Of a stretch of 64,000 nucleotides of DNA, positions 13,401-32,304 are shown in pieces. The notes under the pieces are model-generated. The model was not told where the DNA came from, searched no databases, and saw only the letters and a program-made list of their open reading frames with translations. The stretch's first letter is position 1. Each line of letters opens with the position of its first letter. The stretch lies in the NCBI GenBank assembly GCA_008828725.1, contig MEHQ01002606.1, positions 341,953-405,952 on the forward strand, read 5' to 3'. The translations under genes were made by a program, and so were the position numbers. The DNA comes from Saccharina japonica. Lineage: Eukaryota > Sar > Phaeophyceae > Laminariales > Laminariaceae.

Positions 13401-15076
13401 AACATCTTGGAGGAGATTCACAAGAAGTACATTGTCTACCAACTGGTGAAAGCGCTCAAGTTCATGCATTCCGCCGATCTCCTGCACCGGGATATCAAAC
13501 CCAGCAACTTGCTTCTCAACAGCGACTGCCACGTGAAGCTTTGCGACTTTGGCCTCTGCAGAAATATTGCAGAAACGGCAGGCCCTCAACCGCACTTGAC
13601 AGATTATGTCGCAACACGTTGGTATCGTGCCCCAGAGATTTTGCTTGGTTCACCGCGCTACACGAAAGGTGTCGACATGTGGGCAGTTGGGTGTATTCTC
13701 GGTGAAATGCTGAGCGGCAAGCCGACCTTTCCTGGGACATCCACGATGAACCAGGTGCGGCGACATGTATACAGTTTAAAGTGCAAGCGATACACTTATA
13801 CAGGCTGATACAAGCACCCTCCATCGCCCAAATACGAACGATACGCGTGTCACACTGCATGTTCTCGGTTTGCAAGGTTGTGACCACATAACTCGTCTCT
13901 AGGATGATCAGTACGGACACTGGACTTGCTGGGTGTCTTGGGGTTAAAAGAACGCGGTGTAAAAATAATGTGAAGACAGCTTAAGACACATTTTGTTAGA
14001 TATGCATCGTACACAATTCAATCAGAATTCCGCGTCTAAAGAGGCATGGCGGGGAGAGGAAGGAGATAAGCATGCTCACGCACGAACACCCCAAGTGTTC
14101 AAGTTTTAGACTACGTACATATTTTTTCCGAGTGTCGTAGACATTTGTTGTATACTATTTATAGGATGACTTTATGTTTCCAAGCGATACGGGATCGAGA
14201 TGCAGTGCTCGTATTACAGTAATAGCCGGGTTTGTTTTCCTGTTTTGCTTTTGTCCGACGGAACGCTGGTCCTGTTTTTTTGTTGTGGCCACGGGCTAAT
14301 TTCTAAAAGAATGGGCATATGCGAGAACAGTTGACACCATCAAGACTAACACGACTGCCATGCTCCTTTTGTTCCCAAAAAAACGATATCAGCTGGAAAA
14401 AATACTGGAATCTACCGGAAAGCCTTCACCGGAAGATGTCGAGTCCATGAAATCTCCTTTCGCGGGGACTATGCTCGAATCTATCCCGCCCACGCGGCAA
14501 GTCTCCTTGAGTGAAGCGTTTTCCGGGGCATCTGCGCAGGCTCTGGATTTAATGCTCCAATGCCTCCAATTCAACCCGGACAAGCGCGTTCGTGCAGCTG
14601 ATGCTCTCAAGCATCCGTATGTGGCCGAGTTCCATAACCCAGACGACGAACCCGATTATCCGCATGGGGCAATACAGGTTAGAACAGCCTCGATGCTTCT
14701 GTTGGTAAATATTCATGACCGCAGCACCCTGTTATTCCAGAGAACTGGTGCATCGATGGCGAACAAGGGTCTCGATATTGCACTGCACCTCGTCTATACC
14801 TTTGTCGTTATCAGACGCTGTATACTACGAGTACACGGTCAGCGAAACGTGCTGACACTCATGTGTCAATATACATGCTGCTCCTTGCCCATGCCTGACG
14901 TGCAGATTACCATTGACAAAAGTGTGGTTGATGATAACACCAAATTGTCCGCGGCGGACTACCGAGAAATGCTCTACAAGGATATCAACAACCGAAGAAA
15001 GGAGGCACGTCGCGTGGAGCAGGCGCGCCAATCGTCAGGGCGAGCCACAGCGCCGGTAAACGAAAACACGGCATGA
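10402..15076 (+). CDS. ERK7/8 (MAPK15)-type MAP kinase (5 exons, 374 aa)
   Basis: Exons: 10402-10467, 10662-10881, 13372-13754, 14393-14677 and 14906-15076 (TGA), all GT-AG with consistent phases, 1125 nt in total. The protein begins [20 protein letters not shown]. It has the glycine loop [11 protein letters not shown], the ATP lysine (LALKK, K42), HRDIKPSN with HRD at 134-136, DFG at 154-156 and a T-D-Y activation motif at 172-174. It then has [11 protein letters not shown] and [15 protein letters not shown]. The segment [18 protein letters not shown] and the phrase FPGTSTMNQ are typical of ERK7/8. A 40-residue basic, Arg-rich tail ([14 protein letters not shown]) follows the kinase domain, shorter than in animal MAPK15. 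ERK7/8 kinases autophosphorylate their loop and act in cilium/flagellum maintenance and secretion. Most ERK7/8 enzymes carry TEY, so TDY is notable. Intron 2 (10882-13371) holds an ACTTCCATGGAAGT-type repeat field. The gene runs tail to tail into the nucleoporin gene. Confidence 0.94.
11800..12460. repeat. Palindromic ACTTCCATGGAAGT repeat field
   Basis: At least a dozen degenerate copies of the palindrome ACTTCCATG-(G)AAGT, linked by AAATTT and poly-T stretches, fill most of this interval. They lie in intron 2 of the ERK7/8 gene. The copies could pair into extensive hairpins. No terminal structure or gene is seen. Confidence 0.75.
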
Positions 15077-15854
15077 GCGGGGCAAGGCCGTCTGCAAAAG
15101 ACGGACGCAGTTTCGGATTGAGAACACACGTTTTGCAGGGCGTTTGGCGGGCTTGTTGGTGATGTGAAACTTTGGCACGAAACTCAGTGCTTGCAAGCAG
15201 CCGTCCTAGGCGCCGCTCGTCATAATAGTACGGAGTGTACGTAGTGTTTGCCAGGCAGCAGGTAGTTCATAGTTGTACGTGCATGTTCTTTGCAGGAGGA
15301 CTCGCGGGTAGTCTACGGGGAACAGCGAAACCAGACGGTTCTCTTTTTGCGTTTGGAGTTGTGACGGGTATAGCCTTTCCATATTTTCCAGGAGTAGAGC
15401 GCGCGTTGCACCGACGGCGCGCAAACGTCTCTTCTCCGGGTCGTACGATTATGTGCTCGTATTAATAGAATGGCCATGGACTTCGGGGAGTGTAACAGGA
15501 GAAAAAAAACAGATATATTCATAGTACTTCATTTATACCGACCTCACAACAATTGCTGCCTCGAAAGGTCTCAGCATTGAGAAAATGATAACCCGCTGCG
15601 ATGCTTTCATACGCACTATTGGAACACTGCTCAAAGAACGTGTTGACTGACGAGAAATTATCGTAAGACGGCCCCTCACCCCCACCAAGAACCCGGTTGA
15701 CGATTGGCTACAACAGGACCGTCTCCACCCCATGCCCCTGGAAAAACCACGCGCACTTTCCAACCACGAGCCCGGGGCGTCGCCAACTTATAGCCATAAG
15801 AATGAACCCATCGATCTCAAGTAATATCCCTTGTCTTTGTGGTGTATCGCGTTT
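15077..15854. other. Convergent 3' intergenic region
   Basis: This 778-bp interval lies between two tail-to-tail stop codons (kinase, plus; nucleoporin, minus) and should contain both 3' UTRs and polyadenylation sites. A short open plus-strand segment at about 15525-15651 lacks any recognisable match. Confidence 0.5.
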
Positions 15855-18800
15855 TCAAGGAGGTACCAGTGCCAGCATGTTAGTGTGTAGCTCCTGGATT
15901 TCGTTGGCCGTGACCTTGATCATAACCGAGGTCGGCCCGTCCCCTGCGATATTGGCGATGAACTTGACCGCATTTTTCGTCTTGGTCACTTTCATTCCTT
16001 GGTAAAAACCCGCGTTAAGCAGCACCTGGACGGTAGAAGCGCAGCACAAGTAGTCGATGTCACTGAATGCGATTTGGCCCTCGAAGAAGTCGACCAAAAA
16101 GATCGGGAGAAGGGTCGTTACTATCGGAGAACTTTTTTTCCAGAATTTTGGAGGCGTTCTGTCACAATTTGTGAAATTTAACTTGTTGGTATTTGGCTGC
16201 TGAAGAATTTCCAAAATATGAATTTCCAAATACTTTTTTCGCGCAATTTTTAGGATTTCCATATTTTCCAAAAATAATGTCAAATATTGGAATACGAAGC
16301 CTTCCAAATATTTTGCCCTCTGTCAAGGGGGCACAAAAAAAAAAATCCGAGACCCAAACTACCCCCCCCCCCCCCCCGCTGGAGGGAAGAAACCGGACCG
16401 TTGTGATCCCAGAAAACAATAAGGAAATTTTTTTTAAAATAACCCCCCCCCTCCCCCTCAGCCGGCCCTAAATGCATTTTTTTTTGCTCAAATTAAACAC
16501 TCGTTTCGAAGCCATATTGACGTCGAAATGGGTACTAAACACTCATTTCGAAGCCGTATTGAGGTCCGTTGATTAACAAGACGCGTTCTCGAAACGATAC
16601 GCCTGGGCCGTGCCGTACGCGTGTTGTTTGTGTGTGTTTCATGGATAAATCGTTGGGTCATCTATATGCCGTTGCAGCCTGAATATGTACCACATTTCAC
16701 TATGCCGCCAACAACTCTCTTGCGTCGGGATCCCCCCCTCTTGAATGGGGATGTTTCAGGGGCGGGCACAACCGAGACGGAGGTGTCTGTGTGCGTGTGT
16801 GCGCCCGGTTGTTCGAAAGGTGGGAGTAGTGTTGGTAAGCAACTAAATACAGGGGTTGCTTTGATTATTGCTTAAGTGGTAAAAAAAGTTGCTTGATTAA
16901 GCAACTTTTAGTTGCTTATTTCGTTTGTATGGCGTTTATTGTGTTTATACTAAAAAACCTACGTACATATATATAATTATACGGAATTTCAGTATCGCCA
17001 TACTAGAACCCATACGAATATGTCGACACTAAAACACATACCCTTTTTGTTTGTATACAGGTAGAGATTACTAAGGGCATTCTAAAACCCATACACTTAT
17101 TCTGTATGGCATTCCTAAGAGTTTACTTATTCTGTATGGCATTCCTAAGAGTTTACTCCTTTAGGTAATCCACCGCGGCTTTAAAATTCCAATAAAAAAA
17201 AGTGAAATAGATTATCAAGTCATTTCGTGAAATCGATTATCAAGTGATATTTTGAGTGCGATTTTTTGCGTGCACTTTTTTTAGTGCGATTTGGAAACTT
17301 CTCAGAAAATTCCAGTGCGATGGGCGATATCACCCCGCACACCAGAAGCCCACACCACACAGCACGCACACCCACATCGCTCATCATGCGACAAGTATGC
17401 CAGATATATGTGCAGGTACGAGTACGAGTATCGGTCAGGAAATATGTAGACACGCGGCACAGGCATGCGACGATTGACCTTCGATCTCGACATAGACTCA
17501 GCCCACGAGTAACCCACTTCGTCCCGGGCAAGGCCAGCAAATACACATAGCGGCCTCGAAGGTATCATTGCGATCCGTGGTCCCAACACGTATCGTCGAT
17601 CGATGTGTGAGGACTACAGTTGTGACTCGCACACGATACCACCCACGAGAGATACCAGATACCAGGACTCGTACTGCCAGATATATGTGCAGGTATATAC
17701 GAGTACGAGTATATACCAGGTATAGAGGTATCAGTCATCACACACACACGTGTGCGGGTCGGTGCTCTAGGAAGTACAGAGGCGCTATGGCAGGTCGTAT
17801 CATATACCTGGCGATGGAATGCGGATGGTATATCACACCGTTGAGCCCTATCATGGAGCTGATGCACGAGTCTCCAGTCGTCGTAGAAACTGCTGCTGTG
17901 TTTTTTTCTGGTACTAGAACTCGTCGTATGTACGACGGGTACCGTAGTTACGTTTCGACGAATCAATGGATAACACGTTACGGTCCAACAATGTAGAGGT
18001 TGTCCCGCTTTATCCATAAATTTCAAATTGGTCCATACGATACTTACGAGTAATAGCATCGACAGGATACACCATCAGCTATCAGTCAACGCATCATACG
18101 CTGAAACACAACACCCTGTACACTATATAGCATCCACAAGATATATGTCGCCTGTCTAGCACTTGCCGTGGTCATCAGTCAACGCATTATACGCCGAAAC
18201 ACAACACCCTGTACACGATATAGCATCCACAAGATTTACGTCGCCTGTGTCCAGCACTTGCCGTGGTCATGATGATTTATTCTTGTCTTTTTCCATGATT
18301 GCTTCGCTCCTATATACGCCCCTCAACCAACAAGGCCGGTAAATAAATGTACATTTCTGGTATGATACGCAGCACCACACAGCACTCCGTCGTCGTAGAA
18401 GAGCGTATGTATGTGTGTGCAGGTACGAGTATAACCGGCCTTGTTGGTTGAGGGGCGTATGTTTCGGCGTATGATGCGTTGACTGATGACCGGATCGCGG
18501 TTACCTCGTGTTGCTTCTCGTCACGGTTGCTGATTGTGCGAGTATGATCTGTTGTTGTATGCATGTTCATGATCCGCCTTTTATCGCTGCATCGGCGGAC
18601 ACGGCTACGTACGAGTACTTGACGTATATATGTGTTGTCTAGTATGTGCGACCCGGTATGTTCGACACGATTAGACGGCCTGGCGAGCGCGCACACTGGG
18701 TGCAGCATTGCAACATAACAACCACTTCTTCTGTCTTTCGATAAAAAAACAACTCTTAGGAAGCAGCCAGGGGTCTCCCTCCCCCCCTCCCCCTGGCCAT

Positions 18801-21800
18801 CTATTTAGTATACTATGTTAAACTTCATATAGTTAAAACAAGCAAATAAGCACGATATTATGGTTGCTTTGAGTATGCTTATAATAAGCAAGCCAAAAAT
18901 ACTTGATTAAGCATGCTCATTTTAGTTGCTTACCAACACTAGGTGGTAGGCGCTTGTCGTGCGCTGTGCTTCGCGCCCGTTCTCGCCGCGTTTTCGACGG
19001 TTTCAAGAAACAGTCTCGCCGCGTTTTGGTTCGAACGTACCGCAGCCGGCAGCTCTAGTTTCCAAAGCAGAGGCTTGTAGGTGCACTGAGCTCGAGCCAC
19101 CTGCACCACCTTACGTTATATATGGACTTGTATGGGCTGCTAGATTTGGATCAGGTTGCATCAAGCAAATGGATCTGGCAAGGCAGCTTTTGTTCGCAAT
19201 ACACAGAATACTCATAACTCAAAAACAGATCAAGAAGACTTGCCGCTCTAAATGATGGAGTGACTCTATGCCCAGTCAAGTCAAGTATAATAGTGTCGTT
19301 CCCAGTCCCCAGTCTAAGATCAAGTCACTTGTTGTGTATAGGAATTAGTGTTGAGCCGTGGTTTATATAGGATTTAGTGAAGGTCACCACCCCCCCCAGC
19401 AGGCGCGAAATACAAAAATTGGAGTGTGGGTCTCGGATGTTTTTATTTGTGCCCCCTTGCCTCTGTTGAAATTTCGAAATTTCCAAATAAATCCTGTTTT
19501 TCTTGTTTTTCCTGTTTTTTTTGGAAAAAAATATTGGAAATTTTGGAAAAAAGATGCTCGATAAGAACGACCCTAAGTAGCTTATCATAAAAAACGCAGG
19601 GAACCTCTCTCACTTTGCCCATGTCGTTTCGGAGAACAAGCCGGCGCCCGCCATTTGTCGTGTGCTTCATCAGACGCAGCAGACCCGTTCCCAAATCTCC
19701 CCAAGATTTCTCATCCAACTTGAAACGGTATAGCTTTGCCCGGAAATGGCACACTACCTGTGGGTGGTTAGGTTGGCATGGCAGAAATAGTCCCGGGGTG
19801 TAAGGGCATTAGGTTTGATGGTGTATGGTGTACACTGTTTGAGCACGTTTAGTATCATCGTGTCACACTTGACTACGGTGGTCAAGATGTATCGCACCGG
19901 CGTGCGGTCGGTCGGTCGGTCGGTCACTTTCATACGTGGACAACGGACGTGGGTGTTTCGTAACTGTACATCCAAAACGGAAAACGACTAGCCCATCTAC
20001 GATTAATCTACTATACGCCAAGAGGCATCCAATGAGTGTGGACTACTGTAACGAAGAGTAAGTCAATAGCGCCTTTTTCTTGTCTTCGTCGAAGCATGGC
20101 TAGTTTTGCGTTGTTTTTGAGTTTTCTTGTGTCCCTTCCTACCCTTGAACTTCTTTGACATATCCCCACGTTTTTGGCCAGTGATGGGCATCGCACTGGG
20201 GGTGATTAACTCTTACTCGGACCGTCTCAAACCAACTAATTCCTGAAAATGATAAATTATGGCCGGAGACAATTGAGTTCGTAATAAGTGTATCCGGTAC
20301 GCCCGGTCTGCAGCAATGAAGAATAAATTCCAGCCCTTTCATCTTCCATCGGTCTAACAGTCAATGGGGGCGAGATGCGTTCGCAGTCGAATCACACACT
20401 CGACCTAAACGGGGTTGAACGAATCGCTATCGTCAACGGCGAGAGGCAATATACTAGACACCGAACAGAACAGCAACTTCGGGTATATCTGGTATTTGGG
20501 GTATATGTCAATCGATTCGTTACCTCTACTCGCGAACGTACGACGTAAGAGCTTACCCAACCCTTGGACTAGAGATGGGCACCAAAATGAGAAGCTTAGA
20601 AACAACGGCCCTTCGCACCTCTTCGTCTTCTTCTCCGGGCGCTCTTTCCAGCTTGGACGGGTCTTCCTTTGGCATCCCGTCATCTTCCGCTTCAGTCGCA
20701 GCGCCGCCTGCTGCCATTGCCGGCGCTGCTGGTGCAAAGGCTACCCCGGCAGGCGCTTGGAATCCTGCGCCAACGAGTAGATATTGCAGGGTACACATGA
20801 GAAATGAAATATGCTAGAGCCTTGCAACAAGTGCAGCTTGTCGTGTCGTGCGCAGGGTGGGGCTGTGGCTCTAGACGAAATTGTTACATACATACAAAGC
20901 GGAAACCAAGTTAAGACTGGTCCGCATCAACCGGGTGGGATGTATGGTCAACAATGCGTGCACTCTGATGCAGTATAGGCAGCGACCCATCAGCAAGAGG
21001 CAGCGGCAGTCTCTCACCGTTGAAGACGCTGCCGGGAGCTGCGCCGAATCCCCCAAATCCTATATTATTCAGCTTGAACCCCGTGGGCGCGGGCGAGGTT
21101 GCAGACGGGGCAATGACCGCCGGAGCTCCAGTTGCCTTGGCAGATGCCGCGGCGGTCTGTAGTCCGAACGAAAATTGCGGACCAGATGGAGCTGCCGGCA
21201 ATGTGGAAGGGGAGGAGAACGTGAACGCAGGCGTTGTGGTCGCAACCGGCGCTGGGACCGGGGCAGGGGCTGCAATTGGAGCAGGAACCGCCGCCAAGCG
21301 AGCGGGGGTTGCAGTCGCGGCGGTTGAGGGGGTTGAAGGATTGGCCGATGACCCTGCCTCAGAGGTGGTCGCCGTCGATGCTGACGGCGGCGTAAAGGAA
21401 GCACTAGCCGTTGACCCGGAATCTCCCCCAAGGGTTTCAACACGATCACGAATCTCCGCCGCGAAAGTCATGTAGTCCCTCAAGCCAGTGTCGAGTGTTG
21501 ACGCCGAGTTCGTCGATAGCTGATGCGCGATCCACCTCGCGAACAGCTTGTTCAGGCGGATGCCCTGCGCAGCAGTCCGACCCTCGCCAAAGGCCAACCC
21601 TGACCCACCACTGGCAATAATACCAGCAGGGGCCTTTGGGGTGACGGCAATCGGCTGTACGCCGGTAGAGAGACGCACCGGTAGCGGTTCCGTTTGTAAC
21701 GGCTTCGAGAAAACGACGGGGGCTGCGGCCGCTGCGTTATCCTGAACCGAAAATAGGTTGGTTGCTGGCGACGAAACAGCAGGTGCAAAAACAGAAGCAG

Positions 21801-23225
21801 CTGGCGTTGGTGCAAAAACAGAAGCAGCTGGCGTTGGTGCAAAAACAGCAGCAGCTGGCGGTGGTGCAAAAACAGCAGCAGCTGGCGTTGGCGCAAAAAT
21901 AGCTGCTGGCGTCGGTGCTCCAGCGGTCCCACCCGAAGTTGAGGCGCCAAAGGAGAAAGCGGTACTGGTACTGGCCGGCTCCTTTGTAGCACCCATAGAA
22001 CCGAACACGAAACCTGATTTTGGAGGGTTTCCTACCATTCCGGCGAACGCTGAAGGGGCCGCGGCAGGCATCGCATCCGTTGGCAACGGGGTGTTTGTGC
22101 GCCTGTACACAGAGGAAACATTTGCATGGGTAAAATAGGCAATTTATTAATAGGGGTGCATGCGCCCGAAAAAAGGAAAGGAAAAAGAAAATTGCAAGTC
22201 TTTGTCCGGCGTTTTTCCCGCGGGCTCGGGGGTAGTTCCTCGTTTTGGTCGTTCCTGAGAGTCATATAACTATACACCTGCGGCGGAAGTATTAGCCGAT
22301 CGACCGCGCCACACACCGATAGCAGGCTGTCACTGTCTTGGCTAATAGTTGGCTGTGAACATCGCTCGTGGATGTAGGCGGTTGTCACTAGCACGCCGAT
22401 CATCGCCGTTTTTTACAAAATTGAATTACTGACAGCGGAGATGATGCGCGGAGTACAATGTCACATATACGGGTAAGCCGGTCGCCCCGGTAGACTATTA
22501 ATAGTGGTCAGCTTCAAAGACTACGACGTACTGGCATTGGTCCCCAAGTTCGAATCCCACCGTGGTGAGATTTTTACTTTATTTAAAAAAATAAAAAGGA
22601 ACCAATTGCTGAGAGCGCCGTCGTGGCGTGGGTAGGCGGAATCTGACGCAAGTCGATGAGGGAAGAGAGTGTTGAAATCTTCTCGCGATAAAAATGCAAG
22701 GCACGTACCGTAGTGGGGAGGGGCGAGAAGAGCCTACTTTCCCAAACAGGGAGAGAAAAGAGAAAAGAAGGGCGAAGATAATAAATGGGATGGACAAAAA
22801 AAAAAAAAAAAAAAAAAAACGTTTGGAGAGCACACAAAATATGTACGTACTGGTATCCCTTTTGGGCCGAGGCATAGTGTACATCGACAACAGGATGAGA
22901 AGCAAGGTCTAGGGTGGGCGATCTGCAGCACCAGCAGTATCATGTTGAGGGCGTCTTGAACAACCTGTCGTTGTGTCGTCCCGGTATGCTAAAAGTACAG
23001 CCCCCTTACCCAGCAGTACCGGGTTGCTACATGCAGTGGCCAGCGCGGCTTTTTTTGTCCCTTTTCGACAGAGTACTCTGCTCTGAAGTGTTGGTTGAGG
23101 ATGGTCAAATTCAAAATGCTGACTGACCTGAAACGCGAAGATACTTTCGCCTTCCGCCTCGTGGCGATGACTTCGGGAGCATCTCTACCTCCGGTGTCAT
23201 CGCCTAGGCCAGTTCTCTTCGGCAT
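15855..23225 (-). CDS. Nup50/Nup2-like nucleoporin with C-terminal Ran-binding domain (5 exons, 547 aa)
   Basis: Exons in transcript order: 23225-23128, 22102-21018, 20764-20619, 19757-19614 and 16025-15855 (TGA). Every junction is GT-AG with matching phase and the exons total 1644 nt. The N-terminus MPKRTGLGDD..APEVIATRRKAK resembles the importin-alpha/NLS-like start of Nup50/Nup2. Exon 2 encodes a low-complexity Ala/Pro/Ser region with scattered FG (FVFG, FSFG, LAFG, IGFGGFG) and a run of VFAPTPAA units. It also holds LNKLFARWIAHQLS..LRDYMTFAAEI, like the internal helical segment of Nup50. An acidic linker (ERAPGEEDEE) leads into the Ran-binding domain: RAKLYRFKLDEKSWGDLGTG..RLVLRND, then VLLNAGFYQGMKVTK. 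The family sits at the nuclear pore basket and helps recycle importin alpha with RanGTP. Intron 4 (3.6 kb, 19613-16026) carries a transposon. The gene is head to head with the next MAP kinase. Confidence 0.9.
16200..16480 (-). repeat. Dispersed repeat, left member of an inverted pair
   Basis: The segment containing CAAGGGGGCACAAA, then ATCCGAGACCCA and a poly-C tract, is repeated in inverted orientation at about 19370-19565. The best-conserved part is about 45 bases (16318-16362); the TTTCCAAAATA-rich flanks are only loosely similar. Both copies are in intron 4 of the nucleoporin gene. Confidence 0.6.
17099..17160. repeat. Short tandem duplication
   Basis: The phrase TTATTCTGTATGGCATTCCT followed by AAGAGTTTACT occurs twice back to back within the 2.1-kb TIR element. 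Confidence 0.85.
18081..18489. repeat. 93-bp tandem duplication with inverted third block
   Basis: A unit beginning ATCAGTCAACGCAT at 18081 repeats at 18174 with only a few changes. Further right, CAACCAACAAGGCCGGT (about 18325) and its complement (about 18437) form a hairpin. The start of the 93-bp unit then returns inverted at about 18460-18489. All of this lies inside the 2.1-kb TIR element. Confidence 0.75.
19370..19565 (+). repeat. Dispersed repeat, right member of an inverted pair
   Basis: This is the inverted counterpart of 16200-16480: GTGGGTCTCGGAT, then TTGTGCCCCCTTGCCTCTG, preceded by a C-run and followed by TTTGGAAA-rich sequence. It sits 3' of nucleoporin exon 4 within intron 4, about 600 bp outside the nested TIR element. 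Confidence 0.6.
22478..22819 (+). mobile_element. tRNA-derived SINE, copy A
   Basis: A tRNA-like head (CGGTAGACTATTAATAGTGG, then a box-B-like AAGTTCGAATCCCACC) is followed by a body with CCAATTGCTGAGAGCGCC and GCGTGGGTAGGCGGAATC, and a poly(A) tail at 22796-22819. The head most resembles tRNA-Leu. It lies in intron 1 of the nucleoporin gene, antisense to it. The same body occurs at 26537 and 54300. I see no clear target-site duplication for this copy. Confidence 0.8.
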
Positions 23226-24221
23226 TGTGTGGAGATTTTAACTACGTATGTCCCCCAGACTGCAGACACCTGTGTTGCAGTGCCCACAAAACCAAAAAAA
23301 AACTCTCGACACAGAGACACTGGAACCATACCGGCCCAGTTAATTTTTCCTGTAGGATATTCCGTAGTTCTGCTCTAGCTCCGAACTTTCCCATTAATCC
23401 AATATTTGGCAAGGCAGATATGAGCTCCTTGGTGCACTCCCGTGAGTGTGCCAAAGCGACAGCAGTTTCCGCGCCCTCCTTCNNNNNNNNNNNNNNNNNN
23501 NNNNNNNNNNNNNNNNNNNNNNNNNNNNNNNNNNNNNNNNNNNNNNNNCTGCTGCTGCTGCTACTGGCACTGGTGCTTATGTTCGGCCTCTAGCACGGGC
23601 TTTCCCCTTCGAAGTCTGCTGCGTTCCCTGTCTGTGCTGCTTGCTGCTGGTTGATGTTGTTGGTACTTCTCTTGGCGTTGCTCTCCCTCCTCAGCGTCGT
23701 GCGCCTGACACGGAGAGCTCTGACTGCCTGGTCTGTAGTTGCTGCTGGTCTCTCTGCTGCTGTGATGCTGGTGCTGTGGTAGTGGTGCTGTGCTGCTGCT
23801 GCTGAAGATGATGATGTTGGCACCGAGGACGGCTCTCGTATGTACAGAAACATGACAGTCCCGTGAGCGCGGGTCGAATCTCGGGGTGGTTTTGGCCTTT
23901 TGGCCAATGAGCATCGTCGTAATCAAAAGTCGTTTTTAAACTCGCTCGGTAAAACACTCGTATTTTAGCGTATTGACCAATAAAAATGCGTCGTAATCAA
24001 AAAAAATCCCCTACCGATTGCACCAGTGCCGTTTTGTTTCCCGCTGGAACATTTTCAAAAACAAGCCCCTTAGAAAACAAGCCCTTCGTCATATCAAAAC
24101 CCTGCGCCGCAGATGCCTTACGCCTTACGTACAGCGGATGATCCGCACACACACAACCCACAGCTTGGGTGGTGCCATTGTACAGGAAACATTCGTGGAC
24201 AATACTGACGAGCCTACCATA
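23226..24221. promoter_or_regulatory. Divergent region between nucleoporin and MAP kinase, with assembly gap
   Basis: This 1-kb interval separates two head-to-head start codons (Nup50-like, minus; ERK-type kinase, plus). It contains a 66-N assembly gap and a CTG/CAG-rich tract (about 23549-23825). The promoter role is inferred from position. A CTG-encoded low-complexity frame on either strand is not convincing as a gene. Confidence 0.45.
23483..23548. other. Assembly gap (66 N) abutting a CTG repeat
   Basis: Sixty-six unknown bases sit immediately before CTGCTGCTGCTGCTACTGG. The gap probably reflects an unresolved CTG tract. Confidence 0.95.
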
Positions 24222-32160
<7,939 letters not shown>

Positions 32161-32304
32161 AATTACACTTTGAAGTTTTTTTACTTGTTTGTTTTGAAAA
32201 CAAATCTTGTCAAATGCTTGCGTTGCAGGCGTCTGCTGTGAAGTTATTCTACGCCCAGACACGTACTACAGTAGCTTCAGTATGCCCAGCTAGGTACGGC
32301 ATGG

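Larger units (their letters stand above)
16829..18939. mobile_element. 2.1-kb TA-flanked TIR element nested in a nucleoporin intron
   Basis: The ends are a perfect 19-bp inverted repeat, GTGTTGGTAAGCAACTAAA at 16829-16847 and its complement at 18921-18939, each bordered outside by TA (16827-16828 and 18940-18941). Inside the left end is a hairpin, AGTTGCTTGATTAAGCAACT, and the right end has a related TTGATTAAGCA block. No transposase is recognisable, so it looks non-autonomous. TA duplication fits a Tc1/mariner-type mechanism, but the TIR matches no family I know. It lies entirely within intron 4 of the Nup50-like gene. Confidence 0.8.

Noticed and set aside
15525..15651. Short plus-strand frame (TDLTTIAASKGLSIEKMITR..LLKERVD, then stop)
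   Set aside because: It looks faintly gene-like but has no partner exon and no recognised domain, and sits in a convergent 3' region.
20050..20210. Very basic short minus-strand frame (KKFKGRKGHKKTQKQ..KTRKRRY, then stop)
   Set aside because: It lies in intron 3 of the nucleoporin gene on the same strand, and the flanking exons splice past it in phase. A tiny nested gene is possible but unsupported.
23855..23890. Possible tRNA T-arm (GGGTCGAATCTCGGGG)
   Set aside because: The rest of a cloverleaf is not visible. It may be another decayed SINE head but shares no body with the SINE family.
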